Of a stretch of 64,000 nucleotides of DNA, positions 44,954 through 57,378 are shown piece by piece (the first letter of the stretch is position 1; every line of letters starts with the position of its first letter). Source of the DNA: Gymnopus androsaceus JB14 (Eukaryota; Basidiomycota; Agaricomycetes; Agaricales; Omphalotaceae); assembly GCA_009733575.1 (NCBI GenBank), contig ML769498.1:109078-173077 (forward strand), read 5' to 3'. Both the position numbers and the translations under genes were made by a program. The notes below the pieces were generated by a model. That model was not told the origin of the DNA. It ran no database searches and saw only the letters and a list, made by a program, of their open reading frames with translations.

Positions 44954-46255
44954 CTTGTTGAGAAGCAGGCTGTATGATGTATAGGATAAAATGTGAGGAA
45001 GCTGGGTGCTTGGAGAGACCCTAGCTGAAAATCGTCTTCTTTTATAGCATTTTACCAGCGCCCGCAAAAGAATTTGGAGAAATTGTGAAGGGTACGCCAC
45101 CCAAGAGAAATATGGACATAAGCAAGACGAAAGTAATAGATGAAGGTCGAATAAGCAGTCCAAAATGAGCGGCGTTAGTCAAATTGCTGAGCTCAAGCTC
45201 TGAGGCGGCGCTCCATTGTTTTCATCTGGCGCTACAGAAAATGCCTCTTTACCTATGTTCGCCGATTTTGTTATAAATAAGTTCATACACCTCTCTGCAC
45301 CCCCCACTGTAGCCCGTTTTAGAAATCGTATTACTGCATTTAGACATAAGCCGCCTTGTCTCCTCATTACAGTTTAGATTGCGCGTAGTCTTCATACGGC
45401 TGTGTCGAGTATTCTGATTGCCAACTACTCAGCGGCGGACACAGATAGCTCCGCTTTCCTACTGTTGTATCTTCATTGTCAAAGCCAGGTGCTGCTTCTC
45501 GACGACGATAATTTGAATACACAAGAACCTGTTCAATATGAGCTTAACAATCGGCTTTGAAAATGAATATGCAGGACGCCTCAGGAGTTGTTAATAAGGA
45601 GCGCTATCTGGATCCTGAGGCTGATGAGTTGTATACCCACCGTTTGTCCACTGCCGTGCCAAGCACCGAGACCAGGAGAATAATTTCTGTGCGACTGTCT
45701 TCATTAAAGCCGAAAATCCAAACAAGCAACAGAGTTGTACGGCACCTCATCGGAACTATACAAGAATGGAATAATCCTCAGACTAGGTACGTACACTCCT
45801 TCGAAGTTCGTCGCATATTATCATGCTGAACTCTCTGGCTGTATTTCATTTGAACCCTTCGGCATTTATTCCTTGCCTCCAAAAATACTTTCCTTTTTCT
45901 TGGCTATATTCGGATTTGCGCAGTTTGTACATAAAATGTAGGAGAAATAATAGAAGCATGCACTGGTATTCGATAGCTCTATAATTGTCTATAAACCTAT
46001 CTCTGCAATAGGACTTCGGATACAAGCATCATCAAGGTAATGCTGTGATGACATACTACTTGGATGTAAAATAATCAGGCGTAATCATCAACCCAAACAA
46101 CTGTTTCCATCCAGTACGATGCATAGCTTACTGACTACCTCTACTCCAACATCTAGTATCCAGCCCCAGGGTCTGTAGTAACGCCTTAAACGGCCTCATC
46201 AAGAGTCCATTCTTACCAAAGCTCATTACACACCACTCTCCCCCACTATGAGTCG
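44954..46255. other. 1.3 kb without a recognised gene
   Basis: Holds the promoter side of the secreted-protein gene and unassigned ORFs (45179-45367 minus; 45557-45829 and 45735-45941 plus, overlapping). No domain seen. Confidence 0.4.
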
Positions 46256-46471
46256 CTACGATTCCTTTCGATTGATGTTCCGGCTCTCGTTACTGATTAC
46301 GACTAGAGTGGTACCGGCGGTACAGTGTGTAATTTCAGCCGCTAGATGGAGAAAATAGCAGTGCGTGATTCAGCTTTCTGTAGATCGGGAATTGTCTGAG
46401 GAGGTGGACTAACCAGAAACCAGAAGGGCGGTGGATACGAGGGTGAGTTGAGCGAGGAATTTGAAAGACAT
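46256..46471 (-). CDS. small secreted peptide, 47 residues
   Basis: Two exons, 46471-46414 and 46341-46256, joined over a 72-base GT-AG intron (46342-46413). The start MSFKFLAQLTLVSTALLVS is a clear signal peptide with a hydrophobic core; cleavage near the Ala-Ala that follows is likely. The mature part is only about 27 residues, with one Cys and an ITHCTAGTTLVVISNES core. No family recognised. It may be longer if the stop at 46256 reflects an indel. Small secreted proteins of this kind are common in mushrooms, but a role cannot be given. Confidence 0.4.
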
Positions 46472-47368
46472 CTTCTTGAAGTATCTGAATCGATTGGGCT
46501 GATGAGTTGACCTGAGAAAGAAAGAAATAATTTATACTTTGTCTTGAGACTCTGAGAGGATGTTGAAGGGCATCGAAAAGCAGACACTCCGATACTCTGG
46601 TGCGGCTGATGTAAAGGAATAAGTATTTGCACTTCAAGTTTGTAGTGGCATATAGACGCTCACCGCTGAGCATCATGTCGTTCCGACAGCCACGAATCGT
46701 GTATCCGGAATGCTCGGGAGGCACTACGACTATTGGTGTTTAGTAGAGCCTGCTTACCTTAAGAGATAACACTTTCGTTTACTCCGTACCATTGCCAATC
46801 GCTGTCGAGCATGCTGGTGGAGGCACCAGTACCATGGACAGGCTGAAAGAGAAACGTTTGGAATTGAAGTTAGTACCACCGAATGACGGCCTGACACTAT
46901 GGGCCTGCGATGAAAGGATAGAAGACCAGTAAACCCTTCGCCAGCTCTCATACTAACTGGTGAAGTCAGAGTCTACCCACAGTCCAAGCAAAGGTCCAAC
47001 AATCCGAACGAACGACTCAAAAAAACGGACAATGAGTATGAATTGATAGTATGGTACCGATACAATGTGGCATTAGGGGAGGCACAGTACAAGAAAACAG
47101 AAAACAGAAACAGAAAGTTATCATCACAAAAAAAATCACAAAACGTGAAAAGAAGAGAGTTGAGGATGAGCAGAGGACAGGGAAGAGTTATGTCGGTTAT
47201 GTAGATCGTATAGAAAAATCGTTTTTATCGACCAAGAATTAGCAAGAAAGGATTCGAATGAAGGAAGCTCGACCGATACTATGACTTGTAAGGATCTACA
47301 CAGAATCTACATCATCCACAGTCAGTCCGTCAGTCACAACACGAATGAACTCAAGAAACAAAACACAC
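46472..47368. other. 900 bases without a recognised gene
   Basis: An open ORF at 46335-46724 (minus) overlaps the small secreted gene in another frame and lacks features. A purine-rich stretch near 47080-47170 (CAGAAA/GAAAAG) is low-complexity. Confidence 0.4.
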
Positions 47369-50300
47369 CTATAACCATCTCCGCCTCGAATGCGAATGTC
47401 TTCCCGCCCCTGCTCCCGCATCATCAGCTAATCCTTGAGTAGTGTACGACGTATCACCTCCGGATGCGAGTTCCACCTCCGTTGGCGTAGCCCGAGATTG
47501 ATTCAGAGTCTGAGATGTCGACGTCGACGGCCCCTCATGCGCATGACCGCGTCTCCCATGCCCATGCCCACTAACCGCTCTCGTAGAAGCCGTCGAAGAC
47601 GCCGTACGCCTGGTACCCATACTCGAAGCGTTGTTCTGAGCTCCAGGAGCAGTGTACGCTCTCCTCGACATCCCGCCACCGGTCGTACGATGAGAAGGAG
47701 ACGGATGGGAAGGAGACTCTGGAGGATCGCAAGGTGAAGGTGAAGTTGGTTCATAGTCCTCCTCCACTAAATCCTCCTCCTCAACTACGTCTTGTTGTTG
47801 CTGAGGCCGCTTTCCAGCCCCAGATGCCCTGGTATGCATATTCGGATTCGTACGTGTACGCTGCCGCCTGGAATGAGAATGCGAATGCGAAAGAGGCTCT
47901 CCATCCCCATCGACATCGACATCCATCATACTCTCCACCTGCACCATCTCCATCTCCATCTCTGCATCCCCATCGCTACCAAACCCTCCTCGAACTCCCC
48001 ACTGTGACTCAGAGTACTCTTCTTCAGCTTCCGGGACTTGAGGTAAGGCGTCGACGTCGCCATCAGTGTCAATTTCCATCCTAGAGTTAACGCTACCCGC
48101 TCGACTACTCCTGCTCCTTGTACTTGCCGCGCTGGCACTAGTACTTGGGCGCGAACTGGAATTGGCGTTGGCTATAGGCCTCGACCTCCGTGTTTTCCTG
48201 GTCGTCTTCGAGGTCCCAGTCGAAGTCCTAGACGCAGCACTGGAAGTAGACACTGACGACGGGAGGAACGGATACGCGAGAAACAGACCGCATCTCCCTC
48301 TGCTTCCTCTTCCCACCCCCATTTCCAACTCTCCTACCAGTATACACAATATCCTCATCCTCCTCTCCCTCTCCCTCTCCATGTACGGAAATAAGCTCGA
48401 TGTCACCATCCTCATCTTCATCAATCTCGATAACCTCGTTCTCGTTCCCCTCGAGTCCAAACTCGGATTCATGTTCGAGATCGATATCGATATCATCCCC
48501 CTCAAACTCCAACTCTGAATCCTCATAATCATATACCCCACCGGGAGGCTCCCCGAGCCATTCTTCGTCTTGCCATGTCCACGCGGACGTGGACGTACAC
48601 GTATGGGGCACTTCCTCCTCCTCTGGGGGCGACACCTCCTCAACAAATGCACTAAGCGGGTCAGCCCCCCCTAATCCACCCTCAACACCTTCCCCTCCAC
48701 CCTCGACATCCCCCTCCCTCGACGAAAAATCCCACACATCAAGCACCGTAACATCGTTTCTATTACTCGCGCTGACACACCACCTTCCCTCGAACGCGAC
48801 TTGCCAGACGCCCGTGATGCCTGTTAGGAGGTCGCGCGTCACTGGGATGGGGAGGGGGGTGGGGTTGGCTCCACCGACCCCAAGCCCGGCGTTGGCGTTG
48901 GCTGCCCCTGGCCCTAGACCTCCCCCGCCCCCTCCGAAAGCAGCGTTGGCGTTGGCTGCACCTAGCCCAGGGCCCCCAGGAAAAGACGCAGACGCATTGA
49001 CATCCCTCAAATCCCATACCTTGAGGGTCCCATCACTCCCACTAACCACCTTCCACTCATCGTGCTGGAAACACGTGATGGCGCCTGTGTGTCCGGACAT
49101 GATACCGCGGAGGAGGTCGTTTGAAGTTGATACCCCGCCTGCGCCTGCTCCTGCTGCTCCTGTTCCGGGAGTAAGGGAAGTGGGATTTCGAGTAGAGGAA
49201 TTGGACGAAGAGGCATGGGGTGTATTCCTCGCATCCCAAACCCTCAACGTACTATCCGCCGCAGCACTAACCAGAAAACTTGGGCTGAGACCGAGTAGGC
49301 CGACGAGGGAAGTGTGTCCAGAAAGAACGGCAAGGCATTGGCCTGTGGAGATTGACCAGAGACGAACGGTTCCGTCCATTGAGCCCGAGGCACAACGGGA
49401 GGCGCCAGAGCCAGATGCACCAGCACCCAATCCCCACCCCAAGCCATACCCCGACCCCGACCCCGAATCAGAGGATGTGCCGTCGCCACTCGAATCCAAC
49501 ACAACACTATAGACCTTCTGACTATGCCCCTCCAACCTCCACACACACCTCCCCTCCACAACATCCCATACCCTAACCATACAATCATACGATCCACTCA
49601 CCAGAACCCTCCCGCGTGCAGCCAACGCCCTCACCGCATGCGTATGTCCCGACAACAGATGAATATGATATGGATTAAGCGCGGGGTCGTCTGGAGGTGG
49701 ATTCGGTGAGGGCGGAGAAGGGTGTGGGGAGGGAGGCGTGTGTGCGTGTTGGTGTGAGAGGCGGGAATCAAACGGCCTTTCATTGCGTTTCGGCAACCTC
49801 CACACTCTCAACGTATGATCTCGACTCCCAGTCACAACCAGCGTCCTCTTCGGCCACTTTTCCTTTTCCCTACCCCACAGCTCGGGCTTGACGATAGCCA
49901 AACACCTCACAGTACTCGTATGCCCTCCAAAAACATGCAAACACCTCCCCTGGGGATCATCTAAATCCCATATCCTTACAGTCCGATCCGTGCTCCCAGA
50001 AACCAACAAGTTGCCATGAACCGCCAAAGCCCAAACACCCCCTTCATGTCCATCGAGTTTTTGTATCAACCTCCCCGAGGTAGGGTCATATATATGGATG
50101 CTATGATCATCCGAAGCCGAGATAATCCGATTCTGTGAGAAAAGGAGACAGGTGACGACGGAGTGCCCATGAGCGGGGAACGAGATGTGTTTCGGGGTAG
50201 GGTTGGTTATCCAGCGTGTCAGTGTTAGGTAGCGGGATTTGAACAGGATTTTGTATGGATGAGGGAGGGGTAGGGAGTCAGACTCGGATTGGATGGCATG

Positions 50301-51372
50301 ACGTCGTTTTCGGAGGAGCATCTTGACAAAGTTGCCTTCACTCTCGCCACCGAACCATAATCCCCTTCTAACCAACAAATCCCGCCAAAGGACCTTGTCG
50401 CATTCGATCCTGCCTCTCCAGCCCTTACACACGCGACAAGCTCTCCCAAGGGCCTTTAAACTGGTATCCGCGAGATAGCCTAGGATATGCGAGCCTAGTT
50501 CCGGCGGCAGGAGAGTTAGAAAATCTCGTGCGAGGGACGGGTGCAAGACAGAATGCAGCGTCCTCAAAACTGGCAGCGGAGAGTGTCGTAAGAGGGTGAG
50601 CAGGAGATGCGATTGAAGAGAAGGCGGAAGAGAAGTGTAGTGTGTTACTAGAGAGGGGAGAGCGAGAAGCGTAGTAAGTGCTAAATCAGGTTGGAAGGGC
50701 GTTGCCGAAGGCGTGATTAACTGCATTTCAGAGGTGGGTGAGGCACGCGTGCTGGTAGGCGGCGGGGACCCACGCGGGGACGGTAGCGGTGAAGGCGGAG
50801 CCCGAGCTTTCTTCCTCGCAGGTGGCGTATCAACATCACCTGAATCCATCGACGATCCGTTCGAGCCTCGTTCTCGCTTTCTCGTCGTATTCGTATTAAA
50901 CCCTTCCAGCGCTTCTGTTAGGCCAACCACTGGAACGGATGATGATGGATTCGAACCCGACCAAGACTCGTCTTTGGGCATCATGCGCCATCCTTTACCG
51001 GAAGCTCCCTCTTCTCCCACTGTCTCCGCCTCCGCCGACTCGCTCCGCTCCTCCCGAAAAACAGCCCTCTTCCCACCTGGAAACACCAATCCAAACTCTC
51101 TCATGCTTTGTGGTAACTGCACATTATACAACGGATATTCTTTTGGGTCTGTGGGTTCTGGAGGTGGTAGAGGCAGAGCGGGAAGTGGGATTGGGGCATA
51201 AGTTGTCACTGTTGTTGTAGTAGTTACTACGCTGCTTATAGTAGTTAGTTGGTGGGTTAGATAGGATCAAGGTGGTTACGCACGTAGTAGTACTAACTGA
51301 AGGCTCCAAGTATATAGCGGGAGCCGCGCCTGGGGCTGGCGTTGCAGCATGTTGCGAGTCAGCGTTCTGCAT
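47369..51372 (-). CDS. Cdc4/Fbw7-like F-box WD40 protein
   Basis: Substrate receptor of an SCF ubiquitin ligase. The start ATG at 51372 (MQNADSQHAATP) lies in exon 1 (51284-51372); a 49-52-base intron (donor GTGCGT) joins STTT to VVTTTTTVTTYAPIPLP. F-box at about residues 270-310: DFLTLLPPELGSHILGYLAD, LGRACRVCKGWR. Then seven clear WD repeats and a likely eighth blade: HSVVTCLLFSQNRIISASDD; GGVWALAVHGNLLVSGSTD; TVRCLAIV with VVTGSRDHTLRVW; AVRALAARGRVLVSGSYD; KVYSVVLD with SGSMDGTVRLW; SLVGLLGLSPSFLVSAAAD; AITCFQHDEWKVVSGSDG; VWQVAFEGRWCVSASNRND. Long linkers in blades 3, 5 and 7 are Gly/Ser/Ala-rich. The tail (about 430 residues) is acidic, then Ser/Thr/His-rich. One extra C in the run at 48261-48263 shifts the frame in the tail; without correction the protein ends at 48228. 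The 48.6-49.5 kb antisense ORF is a shadow. Confidence 0.88.
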
Positions 51373-51864
51373 AGTAGTCTACAATGCTAATATCATTAGC
51401 GTTAGCAGTATTCCTCACCGGCACAATACCTAGTAAATATTACTAACCAAAATTACTGTTTAATCTCTTTCGTCCGAGCCCAACTCGTTTGGTTTGTAGC
51501 ACGCGTTCGTTAGCGTTAGCGATTCGTTCCTAGTTTGTTCGTTCGTTCGTTGAGAATATACGGAGAAGACAGTGAGGCGAAGAACAAGTGACAGTGGAAG
51601 AAGGCTGAGTGGCATGTGACTAGACTCCCACAAAAAGCAAGCAAGAGTGATGAGTCACTCACTTCATGACGAGGACAACATGTAATCTACTTCATCATGC
51701 ATCATGACCGAGACTGGACTACTAGTACGTGCATACTTGCGCAATCCAATCCAATCTCCTCGAAAAGCAGTTTGGTTCAAGCAGGTAAAACACTACGCGC
51801 AACTATCTATACTCGGTCATTACTGCTAGATTCAAACTAGCAATATATCGACTAGTCAAGAATT
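51373..51864. promoter_or_regulatory. upstream flank of the Cdc4-like gene
   Basis: About 490 bases. GTTAGCGTTAGC and GTTCGTTCGTTC short repeats near 51505-51550. It presumably includes the promoter; no specific factor site assigned. Confidence 0.35.
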
Positions 51865-52433
51865 GCCCAGTTTAGGGTGGTGCTAACACCTAGGTTCCAA
51901 TTAACATATGTTAATTAACATGTTAATAACATGTTATTAGCATGTTATTAACATTGGCCTCTAAAAGCTATGTTAATGATGTTAATAAGTCAGTGAAGGT
52001 CTGTGACTGTGCCCAGACTCCCAGCAATTACCAGAGTTTAAAATCACATTTAGATGATGCTGAAATGTTGACTGTGGTATTATCCAGAGCAAAAGCCAGT
52101 GATTTTTCCTGGGACCAGACTCCAGAGGTTAGATTTGAGAATGGAGAATCAAAACTTGATGAAAACTTCAAGTTCTAAAGTTCTCTATGCATTTTATGGA
52201 CCATAAAAGAGCATGACATATACCTTTCGACCAGTTCTGTATCAGGGTGAACCTTCGTTAAGAGGACATGGGAGTACTAGGATGAATTGGCGCCTGAAGT
52301 TAGCGCTTAAGCGCCCGTAAGCGCCCATGTTAATAACTGCTAATAACTCGTGTTAAACAGGCCCCAAAGGTACAATGTTAATAGCAATGTTATTAACATG
52401 GCCCTGACCAATTAGCACCACCCTAGCCCAGTT
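51865..52433. mobile_element. hAT-type MITE with 8-base target-site duplication
   Basis: The element spans 51873-52425 (553 bases). Terminal inverted repeats TAGGGTGGTGCTAA (51873-51886) and TTAGCACCACCCTA (52412-52425) are perfect over 14 bases. Both sides carry the identical 8-mer GCCCAGTT (51865-51872 and 52426-52433). Eight-base duplications and TAGGG-like ends are characteristic of the hAT superfamily. Near each end are clusters of ATGTTAATAACAT-type palindromes (51900-51953 and 52325-52400) that could act as subterminal transposase sites. The only ORF (78 residues at most) has no transposase motif, so it is non-autonomous. Perfect flanks suggest a fairly young insertion. Confidence 0.88.
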
Positions 52434-54853
52434 GAAATAAGCTGGATTGCAGTATTTCCTTTGCTGATACTAATCCGGCACTTGGTCATGTCTGCGGTCT
52501 TGAAACTGCGGAACCAAGTTGGTCACCTTTGACGCAGTAAACACCATTGATTTCTGCGATGCTACCTGGTATGTTCCATACTCATGATGCTGCTCGATGT
52601 TCACTGAGCTCCCCAAATTTCCGGGTCTCAGGTAAATGCGCCTTGTATCACTGGGAGCGACCCTTTTCAAATAGGCACTTGCACCCAAAACCTGGTCCCT
52701 ATCGCTATGGTGAGCTATCAAGTACGTCCGACGCTCTCACTCGAAACTGATATATTGATATGCTCAGGTGTGGCACAAGCTGGAGCCGTTTATAAGTTGA
52801 AATTAGAACACGCGGAGCCCTCCTGGGGTGATCTTTAGGCGGGTCAACCATCAATGAGATGTTACGCTTTGACATCTGCGTAATCAGCGCAACTTGTCTA
52901 GAGATAGTCACTCAGTGATCATAAACTTGATAGGGCTGCTATAGCCATTCCAGCTCCACCTTGGTCTCCGAGTCCGAGTCGCTCTGTCACTAAACAGGAG
53001 GTCCGCTCAAGTTTCACTTTCGGTGAACATCGTGCTGAATTTTCCGGAGCTGGGCTCAAGGGCTCGGTAAATCATAGAGTATACATTATCATACCAACGT
53101 CACGTCTGCCTTCAATGAATAATATTAGGATTCCCTTTCGGAGGTACCTTCCCTATCCCTTTCGCAAACAGCACATTGTACTGTTCAAATTAGTGTACCA
53201 TTTGCTCAAACTGTTTCTGCGATTCCACAATGAGACCATCAAACAATAATAAGACACCAGCATACCGTTGAAGGGAATGGGAACCCCCAACGCAACACCA
53301 AGTTCCTCGACATGAGCACCATACTCTGCGGAAGACTTGGAGTAATTCTCAGGAAACTCTATCCCACCGCACACGCAAATACTCTAGGCATAGGAAGACG
53401 TGAGTGATAATACAAAGGTAAGAAAACCATCCAAGCTTAGTACCTGCCACCTCGGATTCCTCGTTACAAGCGCTCTGTCGTCAAATAAACATCCTCGTAC
53501 GATAAGTAATCTCCCAAGGTTTCGAAGTCAAAGGACATCTGCCCCCAGCACTTCGAGCCTTGATTGCAGCGAGGGACACCTTCCGATAGACCATCCATCA
53601 ACAGAATGGTCTGCAGCCAGTATCCAAAGGCGGCAAAGAAGGGCTGGGGAGTGGCAATCCAATGATAGACACACTTTTCCTTATGAATAAATCATCGCCG
53701 TCAGTAAACCATGGACGAAACTCAAGCTTTTTAGCCTTGACTGCGGGACGACCGGTGACTTGAGAATGACATGGAACAAGAATTCCAAGTCATGGTGGTA
53801 ATACAGAGGAATTTTCCAGCCAGTGCACTGTTATTCGTAAGCGATGTACGGTTTCACACCTCATAGATTTTTTTCGTTGCATCGCGACGAAACATGGTGT
53901 TTGCCTGGCTAACCTCGCAATGAAGAACCCGTAGATGAGTGTAAACCACTCGTGGCCTTGAGGGAATTATATTATTAGAGACGAAGCGGGCGGAGAAAAG
54001 AGCGGGTGACTCACATTGTAGGACGTCGTACATGACTTGAGCGAATTCCTCCAGCGATTCCAAGTCCATTATTGAATTATTGAATAATGGAGCGTCCCTC
54101 GCAGCCATCACAAAACTTGTTCTTCTTCAGCCTAGCCTGAACCGTGCTACTGTCGAAATGCTTGATGAACCATCCGAGTACATTGGGTAAGTGCTTCTGA
54201 AGGCATGCTCATTAACTGTCTTATCGGTGCAGCGTTCGATGATCGCGTCCTTCAATGTTAAGACTAAGTTTCATGATCAACATCAGTCCTTTCCAGTCAT
54301 AGTCACCGCGCTGCCACAGGTAACTCTAGTAACGAAAGTGCCTCGACCGAGGATTCCGTTGGGACGAAACAGCACTAGTACTTCCCTGAATCGAACAGTG
54401 CGTTTCCCTTGCCGCTTGCTTGTATTAAATTCGACCGTACGCGTATAGAGGCAGTTCTCAAGGGCTATGTTGGACGAAGTCTTTCCGTTTCAGCAGGTTG
54501 TTCGAGACCGACTCCCGGTTTCTGGAGAGGTGCGCCGGACTTGGGCAGGACATGCAATCTTCAAAAGACGTTTCTGTTGTGAAGTTGGTTAGATAAGAAT
54601 CTATACGAGTAGCATTTATTAGGCCAAATATGGAATAAAAAGAAGTGCCTATCTTGGATCAGACTGTTGGTAGTAGTAAATAACTTCGCGAGACAGCGGC
54701 GAGGTGTGAATCCGACCCGAATCCCAAAAGCGCCCAAACTTTCCCTCGTATTCCTCCCACAAGGACAAAGCGACTATTCTGATCTTATTCTTATTCTTTC
54801 CATCGCCATCTTCAATCATATATCAATACAGCTACTCGCCCTCTCGCTTCAAT
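52434..54853. other. 2.4 kb of unrecognised sequence
   Basis: Several minus-strand ORFs (52470-52721, 52705-52911, 53153-53374, 53854-54111) each lack a recognised domain. The one at 53153-53374 begins CGGIEFPENYSKSSAEYGAH and may be a real exon or remnant, since its 5' part reads like coding sequence up to GVALGVPIPFNG and is followed by a GTATGC donor. I cannot join them into a gene. The last 200 bases precede the F-box gene and are its likely promoter. Confidence 0.35.
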
Positions 54854-56890
54854 ATGACCCAAATTATTCCCTTAGATATTCTACTCGAAATCGCCTCTTA
54901 TGTCGATGTGACCGACGTTTTCAACTTATCTCTAAGCTGTAAGTCAGCTGCATTCGATAATTTCACGGATTTAGCGAACAATAACAGTCGAAATGGATCC
55001 GTATCTGCATCTATCCATTGCTCTTTCGGGATATCGAGCTCAAAAGCTACGAAAACTCTAGCAAGATCGTTCAAGAGCTTCTCCTCAACCACAAACTGGC
55101 TTCTAATGTTCAGTCGCTTGTACTTCGACCCAGTTACCTCCAACCATCTTCAAAAAGGCGCCTTGCACAAGAACGAGACCTTGCTCACAATGTCAAACTG
55201 CTGGCTCCAAAGTTGTACAGCTTGAAAAAGTTTGTTTGGGATGGCGTCGAAATTCCAGAGAGCAGCATGTGGGCGTGCTTGAGGCTTGGGTGCCCCCAGT
55301 TGAGCGATATCGGCACGAATCTTGGAGAAGGAAAGGTAGACCCAAACAGCGAGGTAAGCATCTTCTACAGGAAGATGTCAGATATCTCATTGCTCCATGT
55401 ACCCATAGCTATTTGCGTTTTCCGGCCTGACAAGCTTCTCGCTTACATCCAAACTTCATGATTTCTATAGTAAGTGTCTCTCGTCTGCGTCTTTTACAAT
55501 TAACACCAAAACATGAATGCAAATGTCAGAATTCGATATGAACGGAGAAGAGCTCCCTCCCGCTTTATGGAAAATGCTGATCGACCGCTCTCCCTTACTG
55601 CAAACCATCGTTCTCGGTGATCGCGGTCCTACTCTGGACAGCTACACCCTTCATTCGCTGCGAACGCAGAATCAGCGTTCGTCCCCTTGTTCATGCACGT
55701 TGGCCTCGCCTCCGCTCTCTCTCGATATCCTGCGCGCGCATCATCGACCTCTTTGATTTCAACAATCTCTCACCCAATAAAGTACACTATGCTGCCTTCA
55801 TAGCGGCCCATCATGGTTCCTTGCGGCATCTATCTTATTATAACTTTGAAGATTATCGCTCTGTGGATTATCGCGATCCTCCCTTTCTTGAACGCCAAGG
55901 ATGTGATCCGGACCAATGGAATCTTATGCCACTACGACCTTCTTTGCAAGAAATCGTGTTAATTGGCAAAGCTTTTCGCCGGGTGGATCTTCCGAAATTG
56001 AAGACGTACCTGAGCAGTCAGAGACACCTGAGAAAGTTGGAGGTTTCGTTGAATTTTTCGAAAAGTGAAGAGCCTCTTTATCGGGGACGAACAAGATGTT
56101 CTCTAAGACACGAACAGTGGTGTATGATCAAATCCAGGAGTTGAGGGAGTTGGTCGAGAGTTGCCCGAGGGGTTTGGAGAGCCTGAAACTCTTTCTATCG
56201 ACCGTGAAAAAGGATACAATCTATTGGGTGAGCCATCATTGACTTTCTATTCTTATTTTCTCATAGCTCTTTCGTTTATCTTAGCGCGATATTCCTCAGA
56301 TCATCCGCTGCAGCACTCAGAATCCGAGTCAGAACCGCAGGCTTCCACGATTCCGGCTCAAACACCTCGAGGTGTGGAAGGCCCATAAATACGGAGAAGG
56401 CAGATTGTCGGATGCCGCAATTCAGATTGCTCTCGCTGAAAGTCCTTCAAGTTCATCGGCCATCCAACCATCGCTATCAACAATTGAATTCGCTGCTCCT
56501 GCACTCGAAACTATCATTCTCTGCGCCTGCTTCAAGGAGCCATTGCTAGGAGAGATGAGAATCCTTCAGCATGCAAAGTACCGTGTTCATCGACGGACGA
56601 TCTCGACTTCTGATAAACAAGTCGAGGCTCTTGTCCCACCGAGGCAAACCGTCGTTACGCTCATGGCAAATGAACTCGGAAGTGGCAACACGATGGTGTC
56701 GTGGCTTAGGCGTCGGTACTCGGTCGAGCTGATGGACCGGGGTGTGGGTGCAAGCAAGTGGTCGACGGCGGAAGGAATCCGAGTGGTAGCGGCGCTTGGT
56801 GGGAGAGAGTGGTGTGTGAATCTTGGTAGGAATGGACTATTGATGAGAGCCTTGGGGCGTCACAGACTCGGATCCGGAGTTGGTTACTAG
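54854..56890 (+). CDS. F-box protein with leucine-rich region (frame-broken)
   Basis: The N-terminus MTQIIPLDILLEIASYVDVT continues DVFNLSLSCKS: an F-box motif. Then, in another frame from about 54995, WIRICIYPLLFRDIELKSYE, a typical continuation of fungal F-box proteins. Leucine-rich stretches follow (LVLRPSYLQ, LYSLKKFVWDG, LSYYNFEDYRSV, LPKLKTYLSSQRHLRKLEV, LSTIEFAAPALETIIL). Introns at about 55353-55409 and 55470-55527. At least three frame changes (near 54980, 55640, 56090) and another junction near 56220-56310 are needed to read from 54854 to 56890. So it is either a decaying gene or a place with several assembly indels. Substrates unknown. Confidence 0.6.
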
Positions 56891-57332
56891 ATGCTGGAGT
56901 AGCTCGAGAAGCCCTTGAATCCTTCTTGCACAGTAACCTCGTCATTGTCATTCTCACCATTTTCTCTTACTGGCAGATGGGGTACGCAGTTTTTTGGGTT
57001 GCTAGGTTCTTGTTTGATTATTTTACATCCAAGTAGCATATTTTACACTACGCTTCTTGTTGTATCCGAATCCGTCCCAATTCCAGAAATTATCGTTGGC
57101 CGTCGAAGGTATAGGTAGCCATAGAGTACAAGGGGAATAATATGCGAACACTTGGTACAGTATCTAATCAACCTAGAGAACCTTCGCAATATTAGGCCAA
57201 ATCGACCCCCAAAGGACCGCGTGTTTGTTTTGGACATGCTGGCGGGAAAGCGAAGTTCAACCACGTGCACATGGCAAATCCGCGCCACTGTCAAGCCACC
57301 GTTCTTTGTTTCTTTGTTTTATCACCATCTTG
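56891..57332. other. intergenic between F-box and dynamin-like genes
   Basis: About 440 bases with no gene seen. It contains CCACGTGCAC with a CACGTG at 57262-57267. Confidence 0.4.
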
Positions 57333-57378
57333 AGCGACGCGTTTTCGACGTGTTTTCTCTTCCTTCCCTCAAGATACA

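Noticed and set aside
48589..49512. 307-codon plus-strand ORF
   Set aside because: Exactly antisense to the WD40 blades of the Cdc4-like gene; its Pro/Arg-rich composition is a shadow of the GC-rich coding strand.
50940..50980. tRNA B-box-like GGTTCGAATCC on the minus strand
   Set aside because: Lies within Cdc4-like coding sequence and no acceptor stem, A box or cloverleaf can be built around it.
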